From Desmodus rotundus (lineage: Eukaryota > Chordata > Mammalia > Chiroptera > Phyllostomidae), in the NCBI RefSeq assembly GCF_022682495.2, contig NW_026527467.1:62001-126000 (forward strand): a stretch of 64,000 nt of DNA, read 5' to 3'. Both the position numbers and the translations under genes were made by a program. Under the pieces are notes generated by a model. It searched no databases. It had not been told where the DNA came from and saw nothing but the letters and a program-made list of their open reading frames with translations. Every line of letters begins with the position of its first letter. Position 1 is the first letter of the stretch. Of this stretch, positions 20,888-33,842 are shown piece after piece.

Positions 20888-22407
20888 AGGTCACAGCAGT
20901 TTTACAGGGTCCCTGCGCACCTGTTCGGGGAAACAGAAGCCCTCCCTGCCACTCAGAGGACCGCACGATTTCCCACAGGCCACACTGCCTAGCAGCACCT
21001 TCAGCCCCGCACAGACCGTGTGCTAAGGACAGACTTGGGTACCGGGGGCATGGGCGGGGGATTTCCCATGGAACTCTCTAAGGGCCCGGCGCCCTGTGTG
21101 GCCGGGGGAGTGCCCAGGCGGTTCCTTGACCCCGCAGGACACTTGCATCCAGCAATAAGCAGCCCTCTGCCTCCACGGGGCTCAAACACCTGGGCCCGGT
21201 GTGCGGGCACCTGGCGTACGTGGAGGCAAACCCGCCGACCCCTCTGGCCCGAACCCACCACTGCGAAGATCCCCCTTTTCTTCCATCCGTAAAGGGGTCA
21301 CGCTTGAGGAGTGGAAGAACATGGGGAGGCCCCCAGGAGATGGCTTTTCTCCGAGCCGCGGCTTGCTGGTTTCGGGCCTATATGTGGGCCGCGCATACGC
21401 ACTCAGGCTCCCAAGCACACACCTCCCTCGGCTCACCTGACCCACCCTTTAGAGGTCACAGCAGTTCCACAGGGTCCCTGGGCACCTGTCCGTGGACACA
21501 GGAGCCCTCCCTGCCACCTAGAGGACCACGCGATTTCCGCTGGGGAACACTGCCCAGAAGCACTCCCAGCCTCGCAAAGACACTGTGCGCAGGATAGACT
21601 TGTGGACCAGGGGCCTGGGCGGGGAATTTTCCAGGGAACTCTCTAAAGGCCAGGTGCCCTCTGTCGCCCTGGGAGTGCCCACGCCCTCCCTTAACCCTGC
21701 AGGACACTATCATCCAGCAATAAGGAGCCCTCTGCCTCCACGGGGCTCAAACACCTGGGCCGGTTGTGCGAGCACCTGGCGTACGTGCAGGCAAACCCGC
21801 AGACCCCTCTGGCCCGAACCCACCACTGCGAAGATCCCCCTTTTCTTCCATCCGTAAAGGGGTCCTCCTTGAGGAGTGGAGGGACATGGGGAGGCCCCCA
21901 GGAGATGGCTTTTCTCCGAGCCGCGGCTGGCTGGTTTCGGGCCTATACGTGAGCCGCGAGTGCGCACTCAGGCTCCCCACCACAAGCCTCCCTCGGGTCA
22001 CGGGACTCACCCTTGAGGTGTCTCCTGACTCACCCCTGAGGGGTCACATGACCCACCTCTGAGGGGTCACGTGACCCAACACTGAGTGGTCACGTGACCC
22101 ACCCCTGAGGGGTCTCGTGACCCACACCTGAGGGGTCACATGACCCGCCCCTGAGGGGTCACGTGACCCACCCTTGAGGAGTCTCGTGACCCACCCTTTT
22201 GGGGTCACGTGACCCACCCTTGAGGAGTCTCGTGACCCACCCTTTTTGGGTCACGTGACCCGCCCTTGAGGGGTCTCGTGACCCACCCTTTTGGGGTCAC
22301 GTGACCCGCCCTTGAGGGGTCTCGTGACCCACCTTTGCGGGGTCCCGTGACCCACCTTTGGGAGGTCACCTGCCCCACCCTTCAGGGGTCACATGACCCA
22401 CCTTGAG
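20888..22407 (+). repeat. A-B dimer 11 (1520 bp, B n = 18)
   Basis: A is 20888-21452, B is 21453-22407, minisatellite 21995-22407. Copy of dimer 2. Confidence 0.92.
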
Positions 22408-24019
22408 AGGTCACAGCAGTTTTACAGGGTCCCTGCGCACCTGTTCGGGGAAACAGAAGCCCTCCCTGCCACTCAGAGGACCGCACGATTTCCCACAGGC
22501 CACACTGCCTAGCAGCACCTTCAGCCCCGCACAGACCGTGTGCTAAGGACAGACTTGGGTACCGGGGGCATGGGCGGGGGATTTCCCATGGAACTCTCTA
22601 AGGGCCCGGCGCCCTGTGTGGCCGGGGGAGTGCCCATGCCGTTCCTTGACCCCGCAGGACACTTGCATCCAGCAATAAGCAGCCCTCTGCCTCCACGGGG
22701 CTCAAACACCTGGGCCCGGTGTGCGGGCACCTGGCGTACGTGGAGGCAAACCCGCCGACCCCTCTGGCCCGAACCCACCACTGCGAAGATCCCCCTTTTC
22801 TTCCATCCGTAAAGGGGTCACGCTTGAGGAGTGGAAGAACATGGGGAGGCCCCCAGGAGATGGCTTTTCTCCGAGCCGCGGCTGGCTCGTTTCGGGCCTA
22901 TACGTGGGCCGCGCATGCGCACTCAGGCTCCCAAGCACACACCTCCCTCGGCTCACCTGACCCACCCTTTAGAGGTCACAGCAGTTCCACAGGGTCCCTG
23001 GGCACCTGTCCGTGGACACAGGAGCCCTCTCTGCCACCTAGAGGACCACGCGATTTCCGCTGGGGAACACTGCCCAGAAGCACTCCCAGCCTGGCACAGA
23101 CACTGTGCGCAGGATAGACTTGTGGACCAGGGGCCTGGGCGGGGAATTTTCCAGGGAACTCTCTAAAGGCCAGGTGCCCTCTGTCGCCCTGGGAGTGCCC
23201 ACGCCCTCCCTTAACCCTGCAGGACACTATCATCCAGCAATAAGCAGCCCTCTGCCTCCACGGGGCTCAAACACCTGGGCCGGTTGTGCGAGCACCTGGC
23301 GTACGTGCAGGCAAACCCGCAGACCCCTCTGGCCCGAACCCACCACTGCGAAGATCCCCCTTTTCTTCCATCCGTAAAGGGGTCCTCCTTGAGGAGTGGA
23401 GGGACATGGGGAGGCCCCCAGGAGATGGCTTTTCTGCGAGCCGCGGCTGGCTGGTTTCGGGCCTATACGTGGGCCGCGGGTGCGCACTCAGGCTCCCCAC
23501 CACAAGCCTCCCTCGGGTCACGGGACTCACCCCTGAGGGGTCTGGTTACCCACCCCTGAAGGGTCACTTCACCTACCCCTGAGGGGTCACGTGACCCACC
23601 CCTGAGTGGTCACGTGACCCAACCCTGAGGGGTCACTTGACCCACCCCTGTGGGGTCACGTGACGCACCCCTGAGGGGTCACATGACCAACCCCTGTGGG
23701 GTCACGTGACCCAACACTGAGTGGTCACGTGACCCACCCCTGAGGGGTCTCGTGACCCACCCCTGAGGGGTCACGTGACCCACCCCTGAGGGGTCACATG
23801 ACCCGCCCCTGAGGGGTCACGTGACCCACCCTTGAGGAGTCTCGTGACCCACACTTTTGGGGTCACGTGACCCGCCCTTGAGGGGTCTCGTGACCCACCC
23901 TTTTGGGGTCACGTGACCCGCCCTTGAGGGGTCTCGTGACCCACCTTTGCGGGGTCCCGTGACCCACCTTTGGGAGGTCACCTGCCCCACCCTTGAGGGG
24001 TCACATGACCCACCTTGAG
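22408..24019 (+). repeat. A-B dimer 12 (1612 bp, B n = 22)
   Basis: A is 22408-22972, B is 22973-24019, minisatellite 23515-24019. Copy of dimer 3 with CCCTCTCTGCC in B (near 23030) in place of CCCTCCCTGCC. A perfect NRF1-like box is at 22910-22921. Confidence 0.92.
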
Positions 24020-25447
24020 AGGTCACAGCAGTTTTACAGGGTCCCTGCGCACCTGTTCGGGGAAACAGAAGCCCTCCCTGCCACTCACAGGACTGCACGA
24101 TTTCCCAAAGGCCACACTGCCTAGCAGCACCTTCAGCCCCGCACAGACCGTGTGCTAAGGACAGACTTGGGTACCGGGGGCATGGGCGGGGGATTTCCCA
24201 TGGAACTCTCTAAGGGCCCGGCGCCCTGTGTGGCCGGGGGAGTGCCCATGCCGTTCCTTGACCCCGCAGGACACTTGCATCCAGCAATAAGCAGCCCTCT
24301 GCCTCCACGGGGCTCAAACACCTGGGCCCGGTGTGCGGGCACCTGGCGTACGTGGAGGCAAACCCGCCGACCCCTCTGGCCCGAACCCACCACTGCGAAG
24401 ATCCCCCTTTTCTTCCATCCGTAAAGGGGTCACGCTTGAGGAGTGGAAGAACATGGGGAGGCCCCCAGGAGATGGCTTTTCTCCGAGCCGCGGCTGGCTC
24501 GTTTCGGGCCTATATGTGGGCCGCGCATACGCACTCAGGCTCCCAAGCACACACCTCCCTCGGCTCACCTGACCCACCCTTTAGAGGTCACAGCAGTTCC
24601 ACAGGGTCCCTGGGCACCTGTCCGTGGACACAGGAGCCCTCCCTGCCACCTAGAGGACCACGCGATTTCCGCTGGGGAACACTGCCCAGAAGCACTCCCA
24701 GCCTCGCAAAGACACTGTGCGCAGGATAGACTTGTGGACCAGGGGCCTGGGCGGGGAATTTTCCAGGGAACTCTCTAAAGGCCAGGTGCCCTCTGTCGCC
24801 CTGGGAGTGCCCACGCCCTCCCTTAACCCTGCAGGACACTATCATCCAGCAATAAGGAGCCCTCTGCCTCCACGGGGCTCAAACACCTGGGCCGGTTGTG
24901 CGAGCACCTGGCGTACGTGCAGGCAAACCCGCAGACCCCTCTGGCCCGAACCCACCACTGCGAAGATCCCCCTTTTCTTCCATCCGTAAAGGGGTCCTCC
25001 TTGAGGAGTGGAGGGACATGGGGAGGCCCCCAGGAGATGGCTTTTCTCCGAGCCGCGGCTGGCTGGTTTCGGGCCTATACGTGAGCCGCGAGTGCGCACT
25101 CAGGCTCCCCACCACAAGCCTCCCTCGGGTCACGGGACTCACCCTTGAGGTGTCTCCTGACCCACCCCTGAGGGGTCACATGACCCACCTCTGAGGGGTC
25201 ACGTGACCCAACACTGAGTGGTCACGTGACCCACCCCTGAGGGGTCTCGTGACCCACCCCTGAGGGGTCACATGACCCGCCCCTGAGGGGTCACGTGACC
25301 CACCCTTGAGGAGTCTCGTGACCCACCCTTTTGGGGTCACGTGACCCGACCTTGAGGGGTCTAATGACCCACCCTTGAGGGGTCCCCTGACACACCCTTG
25401 GGAGGTCACCTACCCCACCCTTGAGGGGTCATATGACCCACCTTGAG
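24020..25447 (+). repeat. A-B dimer 13 (1428 bp, B n = 14)
   Basis: A is 24020-24584, B is 24585-25447, minisatellite 25127-25447. Copy of dimer 4. Confidence 0.92.
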
Positions 25448-26829
25448 AGGTCACAGCAGTTTTACAGGGTCCCTGCGCACCTGTTCGGGGAAACAGAAGC
25501 CCTCCCTGCCACTCAGAGGACCGCACGATTTCCCACAGGCCACACTGCCTAGCAGCACCTTCAGCCCCGCACAGACCGTGTGCTAAGGACAGACTTGGGT
25601 ACCGGGGGCATGGGCGGGGGATTTCCCATGGAACTCTCTAAGGGCCCGGCGCCCTGTGTGGCCGGGGGAGTGCCCATGCCGTTCCTTGACCCCGCAGGAC
25701 ACTTGCATCCAGCAATAAGCAGCCCTCTGCCTCCACGGGGCTCAAACACCTGGGCCCGGTGTGCGGGCACCTGGCGTACGTGGAGGCAAACCCGCCGACC
25801 CCTCTGGCCCGAACCCACCACTGCGAAGATCCCCCTTTTCTTCCATCCGTAAAGGGGTCACGCTTGAGGAGTGGAAGAACATGGGGAGGCCCCCAGGAGA
25901 TGGCTTTTCTCCGAGCCACGGCTGGCTCGTTTCGGGCCTATACGTGGGCCACGCATGCGCACTCCGGCTCCCAAGCACACACCTCCCTCGGCTCACCTGA
26001 CCCACCCTTTAGAGGTCACAGCAGTTCCACAGGGTCCCTGGGCACCTGTCCGTGGACACAGGAGCCCTCCCTGCCCCCTAGAGGACCACGCGATTTCCGC
26101 TGGGGAACACTGCCCAGAAGCACTCCCAGCCTCGCAAAGACACTGTGCGCAGGATAGACTTGTGGACCAGGGGCCTGGGCGGGGAATTTTCCAGGGAACT
26201 CTCTAAAGGCCAGGTGCCCTCTGTCGCCCTGGGAGTGCCCACGCCCTCCCTTAACCCTGCAGGACACTATCATCCAGCAATAAGGAGCCCTCTGCCTCCA
26301 CGGGGCTCAAACACCTGGGCCGGTTGTGCGAGCACCTGGCGTACGTGCAGGCAAACCCGCAGACCCCTCTGGCCCGAACCCACCACTGCGAAGATCCCCC
26401 TTTTCTTCCATCCGTAAAGGGGTCCTCCTTGAGGAGTGGAGGGACATGGGGAGGCCCCCAGGAGATGGCTTTTCTCCGAGCCGCGGCTGGCTGGTTTCGG
26501 GCCTATACGTGGGCCGCGCGTGCGCACTCAGGCTCCCCACCACAAGCCTCCCTCGGGTCACGGGACTCACCCTTGAGGTGTCTCCTGACCCACCCTGGAG
26601 GAGTCACGTGACCCACCCCTGAGGGGTCACGTGACCCACCCTTGAGGAGTCTCGTAACCCACACTTTTGGGGTCACGTGACCCGCCCTTGAGGGGTCTCG
26701 TGACCCACCCTTTTGGGGTCACGTGACCCGCCCTTGAGGGGTCTCGTGACCCACCTTTGCGGGGTCCCGTGACCCACCTTTGGGAGGTCACCTGCCCCAC
26801 CCTTGAGGGGTCACATGACCCACCTTGAG
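25448..26829 (+). repeat. A-B dimer 14 (1382 bp, B n = 12)
   Basis: A is 25448-26012, B is 26013-26829, minisatellite 26555-26829. Copy of dimer 5, with the CCTCTAGGGGGCAG form of the CTCF-like site. Confidence 0.92.
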
Positions 26830-27808
26830 AGGTCACAGCAGTTTTACAGGGTCCCTGCGCACCTGTTCGGGGAAACAGAAGCCCTCCCTGCCACTCAGAG
26901 GACCGCACGATTTCCCACAGGCCACACTGCCTAGCAGCACCTTCAGCCCCGAACAGACCGTGTGCTAAGGACAGACTTGGGTACCCGGGGGCATGGGCGG
27001 GGGATTTCCCATGGAACTCTCTAAGGGCCCGGCGCCCTGTGTGGCCGGGGGAGTGCCCATGCCGTTCCTTGACCCCGCAGGACACTTGCATCCAGCAATA
27101 AGCAGCCCTCTGCCTCCACGGGGCTCAAACACCTGGGCCCGGTGTGCGGGCACCTGGCGTACGTGGAGGCAAACCCGCCGACCCTTCTGGCCCGAACCCA
27201 CCACTGCAAAGATCCCCCTTTTCTTCCATCCGTAAAGGGGTCCTCCTTGAGGAGTGGAGGAACATGGGGAGGCCCCCAGGAGATGGCTTTTCTGCGAGCC
27301 GCGGCTGGCTGGTTTCGGGCCTATACGTGGGGCGCGCGTGCGCACTCCGGCTCCCCACCACAAGCCTCCCTCGGGTCACGGGACTCACCCCTGTGGGGTC
27401 TGGTTACCCACCCCTGAAGGGTCACTTCACCTACCCCTGAGGGGTCACGTGACCCACCCCTGAGGGGTCACGTGACCCAACCCGGAGGGGTCACTTGGCC
27501 CACCCCTGTGGGATCACGGGACCAACCCCTGAGGGGTCACATGACCCACCCCTGAGGGGTCACGTGACCCAACCCTGAGTGGTCACGTGACCCACCCCTG
27601 AGGGGTCACATGACCCGCCCCTGAGGGGTCACGTGACCCACCCTTTTGGGGTCACGTGACCCGCCATTGAGGGGTCTCGTGACCCACCCTTTTGGGGTCA
27701 CGTGACCCGACCTTGAGGGGTCTCGTGACCCACCCTTGAGGGGTCCCCTGACCCACCCTTGGGAGGTCACCTGCCCCACCCTTGAGGGGTCATATGTCCC
27801 ACCTTGAG
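26830..27808 (+). repeat. C monomer 7 (979 bp, n = 19)
   Basis: As C3, but with one extra C near 26984 (GGTACCCGGGG), so all forward frames shift here relative to the other copies. Minisatellite 27373-27808. Confidence 0.92.
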
Positions 27809-29213
27809 AGGTCACAGCAGTTTTACAGGGTCCCTGCGCACCTGTTCGGGGAAACAGAATCCCTCCCTGCCACTCAGAGGACCCCACGATTTCCCACAGG
27901 CCACACTGCCTAGCAGCACCTTCAGCCCCGAACAGACCGTGTGCTAAGGACAGACTTGGGTACCGGGGGCATGGGCGGGGGATTTCCCATGGAACTCTCT
28001 AAGGGCCCGGCGCCCTGTGTGGCCGGGGGAGTGCCCAGGCGGTTCCTTGACCCCGCAGGACACTTGCATCCAGCAATAAGCAGCCCTCTGCCTCCACGGG
28101 GCTCAAACACCTGGGCCCGGTGTGCGGGCACCTGGCGTACGTGGAGGCAAACCCGCCGACCCCTCTGGCCCGAACCCACCACTGCGAAGATCCCCCTTTT
28201 CTTCCATCCGTAAAGGGGTCACGCTTGAGGAGTGGAAGAACATGGGGAGGCCCCCAGGAGATGGCTTTTCTCCGAGCCGCGGCTGGCTGGTTTCGGGCCT
28301 ATATGTGGGCCGCGCATACGCACTCAGGCTCCCAAGCACACACCTCCCTCGGCTCACCTGACCCACCCTTTAGAGGTCACAGCAGTTCCACAGGGTCCCT
28401 GGGCACCTGTCCGTGGACACAGGAGCCCTCCCTGCCACCTAGAGGACCACGCGATTTCCGCTGGGGAACACTGCCCAGAAGCACTCCCAGCCTGGCACAG
28501 ACACTGTGCGCAGGATAGACTTGTGGACCAGGGGCCTGGGCGGGGAATTTTCCAGGGAACTCTCTAAAGGCCAGGTGCCCTCTGTCGCCCTGGGAGTGCC
28601 CACGCCCTCCCTTAACCCTGCAGGACACTATCATCCAGCAATAAGGAGCCCTCTGCCTCCACGGGGCTCAAAAACCTGGGCCGGTTGTGCGAGCACCTGG
28701 CGTACGTGCAGGCAAACCCGCAGACCCCTCTGGCCCGAACCCACCACTGCGAAGATCCCCCTTTTCTTCCATCCGTAAAGGGGTCCTCCTTGAGGAGTGG
28801 AGGGACATGGGGAGGCCCCCAGGAGATGGCTTTTCTCCGAGCCGCGGCTGGCTGGTTTCGGGCCTATACGTGGGCCGCGCGTGCGCACTCAGGCTCCCCA
28901 CCACAAGCCTCCCTCGGGTCACGGGACTCACCCTTGAGGTGTCTCCTGACCCACCCTGGAGGAGTCACGTGACCCACCCCTGAGGGGTCACGTGACCCAA
29001 CCCTGAGGGGTCACTTGGCCCACCCCTGTGGGGTCACGTGACCCACCCCTGAGGGGTCACATGACCCGCCCTTGAGGGGTCTCGTGACCCACCCTTTTGG
29101 GGTCACGTGACCCGACCTTGAGGGGTCTCGTGACCCACCCTTGAGGGGTCCCCTGACCCACCCTTGTGAGGTCACCTGCCCCACCCTTGAGGGGTCATAT
29201 GTCCCACCTTGAG
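27809..29213 (+). repeat. A-B dimer 15 (1405 bp, B n = 13)
   Basis: A is 27809-28373, B is 28374-29213, minisatellite 28916-29213. Confidence 0.92.
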
Positions 29214-30237
29214 AGGTCACAGCAGTTTTACAGGGTCCCTGCGCACCTGTTCGGGGAAACAGAAGCCCTCCCTGCCACTCAGAGGACCGCACGATTTCCC
29301 ACAGGCCACACTGCCTAGCAGCACCTTCAGCCCCGAACAGACCGTGTGCTAAGGACAGACTTGGGTACCGGGGGCATGGGCGGGGGATTTCCCATGGAAC
29401 TCTCTAAGGGCCCGGCGCCCTGTGTGGCCGGGGGAGTGCCCAGGCGGTTCCTTGACCCCGCAGGACACTTGCATCCAGCAATAAGCAGCCCTCTGCCTCC
29501 ACGGGGCTCAAACACCTGGGCCCGGTGTGCGGGCACCTGGCGTACGTGGAGGCAAACCCGCCGACCCTTCTGGCCCGAACCCACCACTGCAAAGATCCCC
29601 CTTTTCTTCCATCCGTAAAGGGGTCCTCCTTGAGGAGTGGAGGAACATGGGGAGGCCCCCAGGAGATGGCTTTTCTCCGAGCCGCGGCTGGCTGGTTTCC
29701 GGCCTATACGTGGGCCGCGCGTGCGCACTCAGGCTCCCCACCACAAGCCTCCCTCGGGTCACGGGACTCAACCCTGAGGGGTCTGGTTACCCACCCCTGA
29801 AGGGTCACTTCACCTACCCCTGAGGGGTCACGTGACCCACCCCTGAGGGGTCACGTGACCCAACCCTGAGGGGTCACTTGACCCACCCCTGTGGGGTCAC
29901 GTGACGCACCCCTGAGGGGTCACATGACCAACCCCTGTGGGGTCACGTGACCCAACACTGAGTGGTCACGTGACCCACCCCTGAGGGGTCTCGTGACCCA
30001 CCCCGGAGGGGTCACGTGACCCGCCCCTGAGGGGTCACGTGACCCACCCTTGAGGAGTCTCGTGACCCACCCTTTTGGGGTCACGTGACCCGCCCTTGAG
30101 GGGTCTCGTGACCCACCCTTTTGGGGTCACCTGACCCGCCCTTGAGGGGTCTCGTGACCCAGCTTTGCGGGGTCCCGTGACCCACCTTTGGGAGGTCACC
30201 TGCCCCACCCTTGAGGGGTCACATGACCCACCTTGAG
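29214..30237 (+). repeat. C monomer 8 (1024 bp, n = 21)
   Basis: Minisatellite 29756-30237. Private substitutions are TTTCCGGCC near 29699 and CCCAGCTTTG near 30160, absent from the other n = 21 copies. Confidence 0.92.
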
Positions 30238-32414
30238 AGGTCACAGCAGTTTTACAGGGTCCCTGCGCACCTGTTCGGGGAAACAGAAGCCCTCCCTGCC
30301 ACTCAGAGGACCCCACGATTTCCCACAGGCCACACTGCCTAGCAGCACCTTCAGCCCCGCACAGACCGTGTGCTAAGGACAGACTTGGGTACCGGGGGCA
30401 TGGGCGGGGGATTTCCCATGGAACTCTCTAAGGGCCCGGCGCCCTGTGTGGCCGGGGGAGTGCCCAGGCGGTTCCTTGACCCCGCAGGACACTTGCATCC
30501 AGCAATAAGCAGCCCTCTGCCTCCACGGGGCTCAAACACCTGGGCCCGGTGTGCGGGCACCTGGCGTACGTGGAGGCAAACCCGCCGACCCCTCTGGCCC
30601 GAACCCACCACTGCGAAGATCCCCCTTTTCTTCCATCCGTAAAGGGGTCACGCTTGAGGAGTGGAAGAACATGGGGAGGCCCCCAGGAGATGGCTTTTCT
30701 CCGAGCCGCGGCTTGCTGGTTTCGGGCCTATATGTGGGCCGCGCATACGCACTCAGGCTCCCAAGCACACACCTCCCTCGGCTCACCTGACCCACCCTTT
30801 AGAGGTCACAGCAGTTCCACAGGGTCCCTGGGCACCTGTCCGTGGACACAGGAGCCCTCCCTGCCACCTAGAGGACCACGCGATTTCCGCTGGGGAACAC
30901 TGCCCAGAAGCACTCCCAGCCTCGCAAAGACACTGTGCGCAGGATAGACTTGTGGACCAGGGGCCTGGGCGGGGAATTTTCCAGGGAACTCTCTAAAGGC
31001 CAGGTGCCCTCTGTCGCCCTGGGAGTGCCCACGCCCTCCCTTAACCCTGCAGGACACTATCATCCAGCAATAAGCAGCCCTCTGCCTCCACGGGGCTCAA
31101 ACACCTGGGCCCGGTGTGCGGGCACCTGGCGTACGTGGAGGCAAACCCGCCGACCCCTCTGGCCCGAACCCACCACTGCGAAGATCCCCCTTTTCTTCCA
31201 TCCGTAAAGGGGTCACGCTTGAGGAGTGGAAGAACATGGGGAGGCCCCCAGGAGATGGCTTTTCTCCGAGCCGCGGCTGGCTCCTTTCGGGCCTATATGT
31301 GGGCCGCGCATGCGCACTCAGGCTCCCAAGCACACACCTCCCTCGGCTCACCTGACCCACCCTTTAGAGGTCACAGCAGTTCCACAGGGTCCCTGGGCAC
31401 CTGTCCGTGGACACAGGAGCCCTCTCTGCCACCTAGAGGACCACGCGATTTCCGCTGGGGAACACTGCCCAGAAGCACTCCCAGCCTGGCACAGACACTG
31501 TGCGCAGGATAGACTTGTGGACCAGGGGCCTGGGCGGGGAATTTTCCAGGGAACTCTCTAAAGGCCAGGTGCCCTCTGTCGCCCTGGGAGTGCCCACGCC
31601 CTCCCTTAACCCTGCAGGACACTATCATCCAGCAATAAGCAGCCCTCTGCCTCCACGGGGCTCAAACACCTGGGCCGGTTGTGCGAGCACCTGGCGTACG
31701 TGCAGGCAAACCCGCAGACCCCTCTGGCCCGAACCCACCACTGCGAAGATCCCCCTTTTCTTCCATCCGTAAAGGGGTCCTCCTTGAGGAGTGGAGGGAC
31801 ATGGGGAGGCCCCCAGGAGATGGCTTTTCTGCGAGCCGCGGCTGGCTGGTTTCGGGCCTATACGTGGGCCGCGGGTGCGCACTCAGGCTCCCCACCACAA
31901 GCCTCCCTCGGGTCACGGGACTCACCCCTGAGGGGTCTGGTTACCCACCCCTGATGGGTCACTTCACCTACCCCTGAGGGGTCACGTGACCCACCCCTGA
32001 GTGGTCACGTGACCCAACCCTGAGGGGTCACTTGACCCACCCCTGTGGGGTCACGTGACGCACCCCTGAGGGGTCACATGACCAACCCCTGTGGGGTCAC
32101 GTGACCCAACACTGAGTGGTCACGTGACCCACCCCTGAGGGGTCTCGTGACCCACCCCTGAGGGGTCACGTGACCCACCCCTGAGGGGTCACATGACCCG
32201 CCCCTGAGGGGTCACGTGACCCACCCTTGAGGAGTCTCGTGACCCACACTTTTGGGGTCACGTGACCCGCCCTTGAGGGGTCTCGTGACCCACCCTTTTG
32301 GGGTCACGTGACCCGCCCTTGAGGGGTCTCGTGACCCACCTTTGCGGGGTCCCGTGACCCACCTTTGGGAGGTCACCTGCCCCACCCTTGAGGGGTCACA
32401 TGACCCACCTTGAG
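30238..32414 (+). repeat. A-X-B trimer with chimeric middle monomer (2177 bp)
   Basis: The only departure from the A-B rule: A is 30238-30802, X is 30803-31367, B is 31368-32414 with minisatellite 31910-32414 (n = 22). The length equals a 1612-bp dimer plus one 565-bp monomer. X is described separately. Confidence 0.92.
30803..31367 (+). repeat. Chimeric monomer X: B 5' half, A 3' half
   Basis: The first part has B markers, including the CTCF-like site, the GGGGAATTTTCC box and GACACTATCATCC. From GGGCCCGGTGTGCGGG at about 31107 onward it is type A and ends with a single 23-bp copy. The switch lies between about 31062 and 31111. It is the reciprocal arrangement of a type C core. Confidence 0.9.
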
Positions 32415-33842
32415 AGGTCACAGCAGTTTTACAGGGTCCCTGCGCACCTGTTCGGGGAAACAGAAGCCCTCCCTGCCACTCACAGGACTGCACGATTTCC
32501 CAAAGGCCACACTGCCTAGCAGCACCTTCAGCCCCGCACAGACCGTGTGCTAAGGACAGACTTGGGTACCGGGGGCATGGGCGGGGGATTTCCCATGGAA
32601 CTCTCTAAGGGCCCGGCGCCCTGTGTGGCCGGGGGAGTGCCCATGCCGTTCCTTGACCCCGCAGGACACTTGCATCCAGCAATAAGCAGCCCTCTGCCTC
32701 CACGGGGCTCAAACACCTGGGCCCGGTGTGCGGGCACCTGGCGTACGTGGAGGCAAACCCGCCGACCCCTCTGGCCCGAACCCACCACTGCGAAGATCCC
32801 CCTTTTCTTCCATCCGTAAAGGGGTCACGCTTGAGGAGTGGAAGAACATGGGGAGGCCCCCAGGAGATGGCTTTTCTCCGAGCCGCGGCTGGCTCGTTTC
32901 GGGCCTATATGTGGGCCGCGCATACGCACTCAGGCTCCCAAGCACACACCTCCCTCGGCTCACCTGACCCACCCTTTAGAGGTCACAGCAGTTCCACAGG
33001 GTCCCTGGGCACCTGTCCGTGGACACAGGAGCCCTCCCTGCCACCTAGAGGACCACGCGATTTCCGCTGGGGAACACTGCCCAGAAGCACTCCCAGCCTC
33101 GCAAAGACACTGTGCGCAGGATAGACTTGTGGACCAGGGGCCTGGGCGGGGAATTTTCCAGGGAACTCTCTAAAGGCCAGGTGCCCTCTGTCGCCCTGGG
33201 AGTGCCCACGCCCTCCCTTAACCCTGCAGGACACTATCATCCAGCAATAAGGAGCCCTCTGCCTCCACGGGGCTCAAACACCTGGGCCGGTTGTGCGAGC
33301 ACCTGGCGTACGTGCAGGCAAACCCGCAGACCCCTCTGGCCCGAACCCACCACTGCAAAGATCCCCCTTTTCTTCCATCCGTAAAGGGGTCCTCCTTGAG
33401 GAGTGGAGGGACATGGGGAGGCCCCCAGGAGATGGCTTTTCTCCGAGCCGCGGCTGGCTGGTTTCGGGCCTATACGTGAGCCGCGAGTGCGCACTCAGGC
33501 TCCCCACCACAAGCCTCCCTCGGGTCACGGGACTCACCCTTGAGGTGTCTCCTGACCCACCCCTGAGGGGTCACATGACCCACCTCTGAGGGGTCACGTG
33601 ACCCAACACTGAGTGGTCACGTGACCCACCCCTGAGGGGTCTCGTGACCCACCCCTGAGGGGTCACATGACCCGCCCCTGAGGGGTCACGTGACCCACCC
33701 TTGAGGAGTCTCGTGACCCACCCTTTTGGGGTCACGTGACCCGACCTTGAGGGGTCTAATGACCCACCCTTGAGGGGTCCCCTGACACACCCTTGGGAGG
33801 TCACCTGCCCCACCCTTGAGGGGTCATATGACCCACCTTGAG
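32415..33842 (+). repeat. A-B dimer 17 (1428 bp, B n = 14)
   Basis: A is 32415-32979, B is 32980-33842, minisatellite 33522-33842. The B core has CACTGCAAAG near 33352, a C-core variant otherwise seen in B only at 50226-51088, 17246 bp away. Confidence 0.92.

Larger units (their letters stand above)
17320..26829 (+). repeat. Higher-order module I, copy 2 (9510 bp)
   Basis: Same order and copy numbers as 189-9697. It is one base longer because the first copy lost a C in its 2274-2570 minisatellite. Only scattered single-base differences are visible between the copies. Confidence 0.9.
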
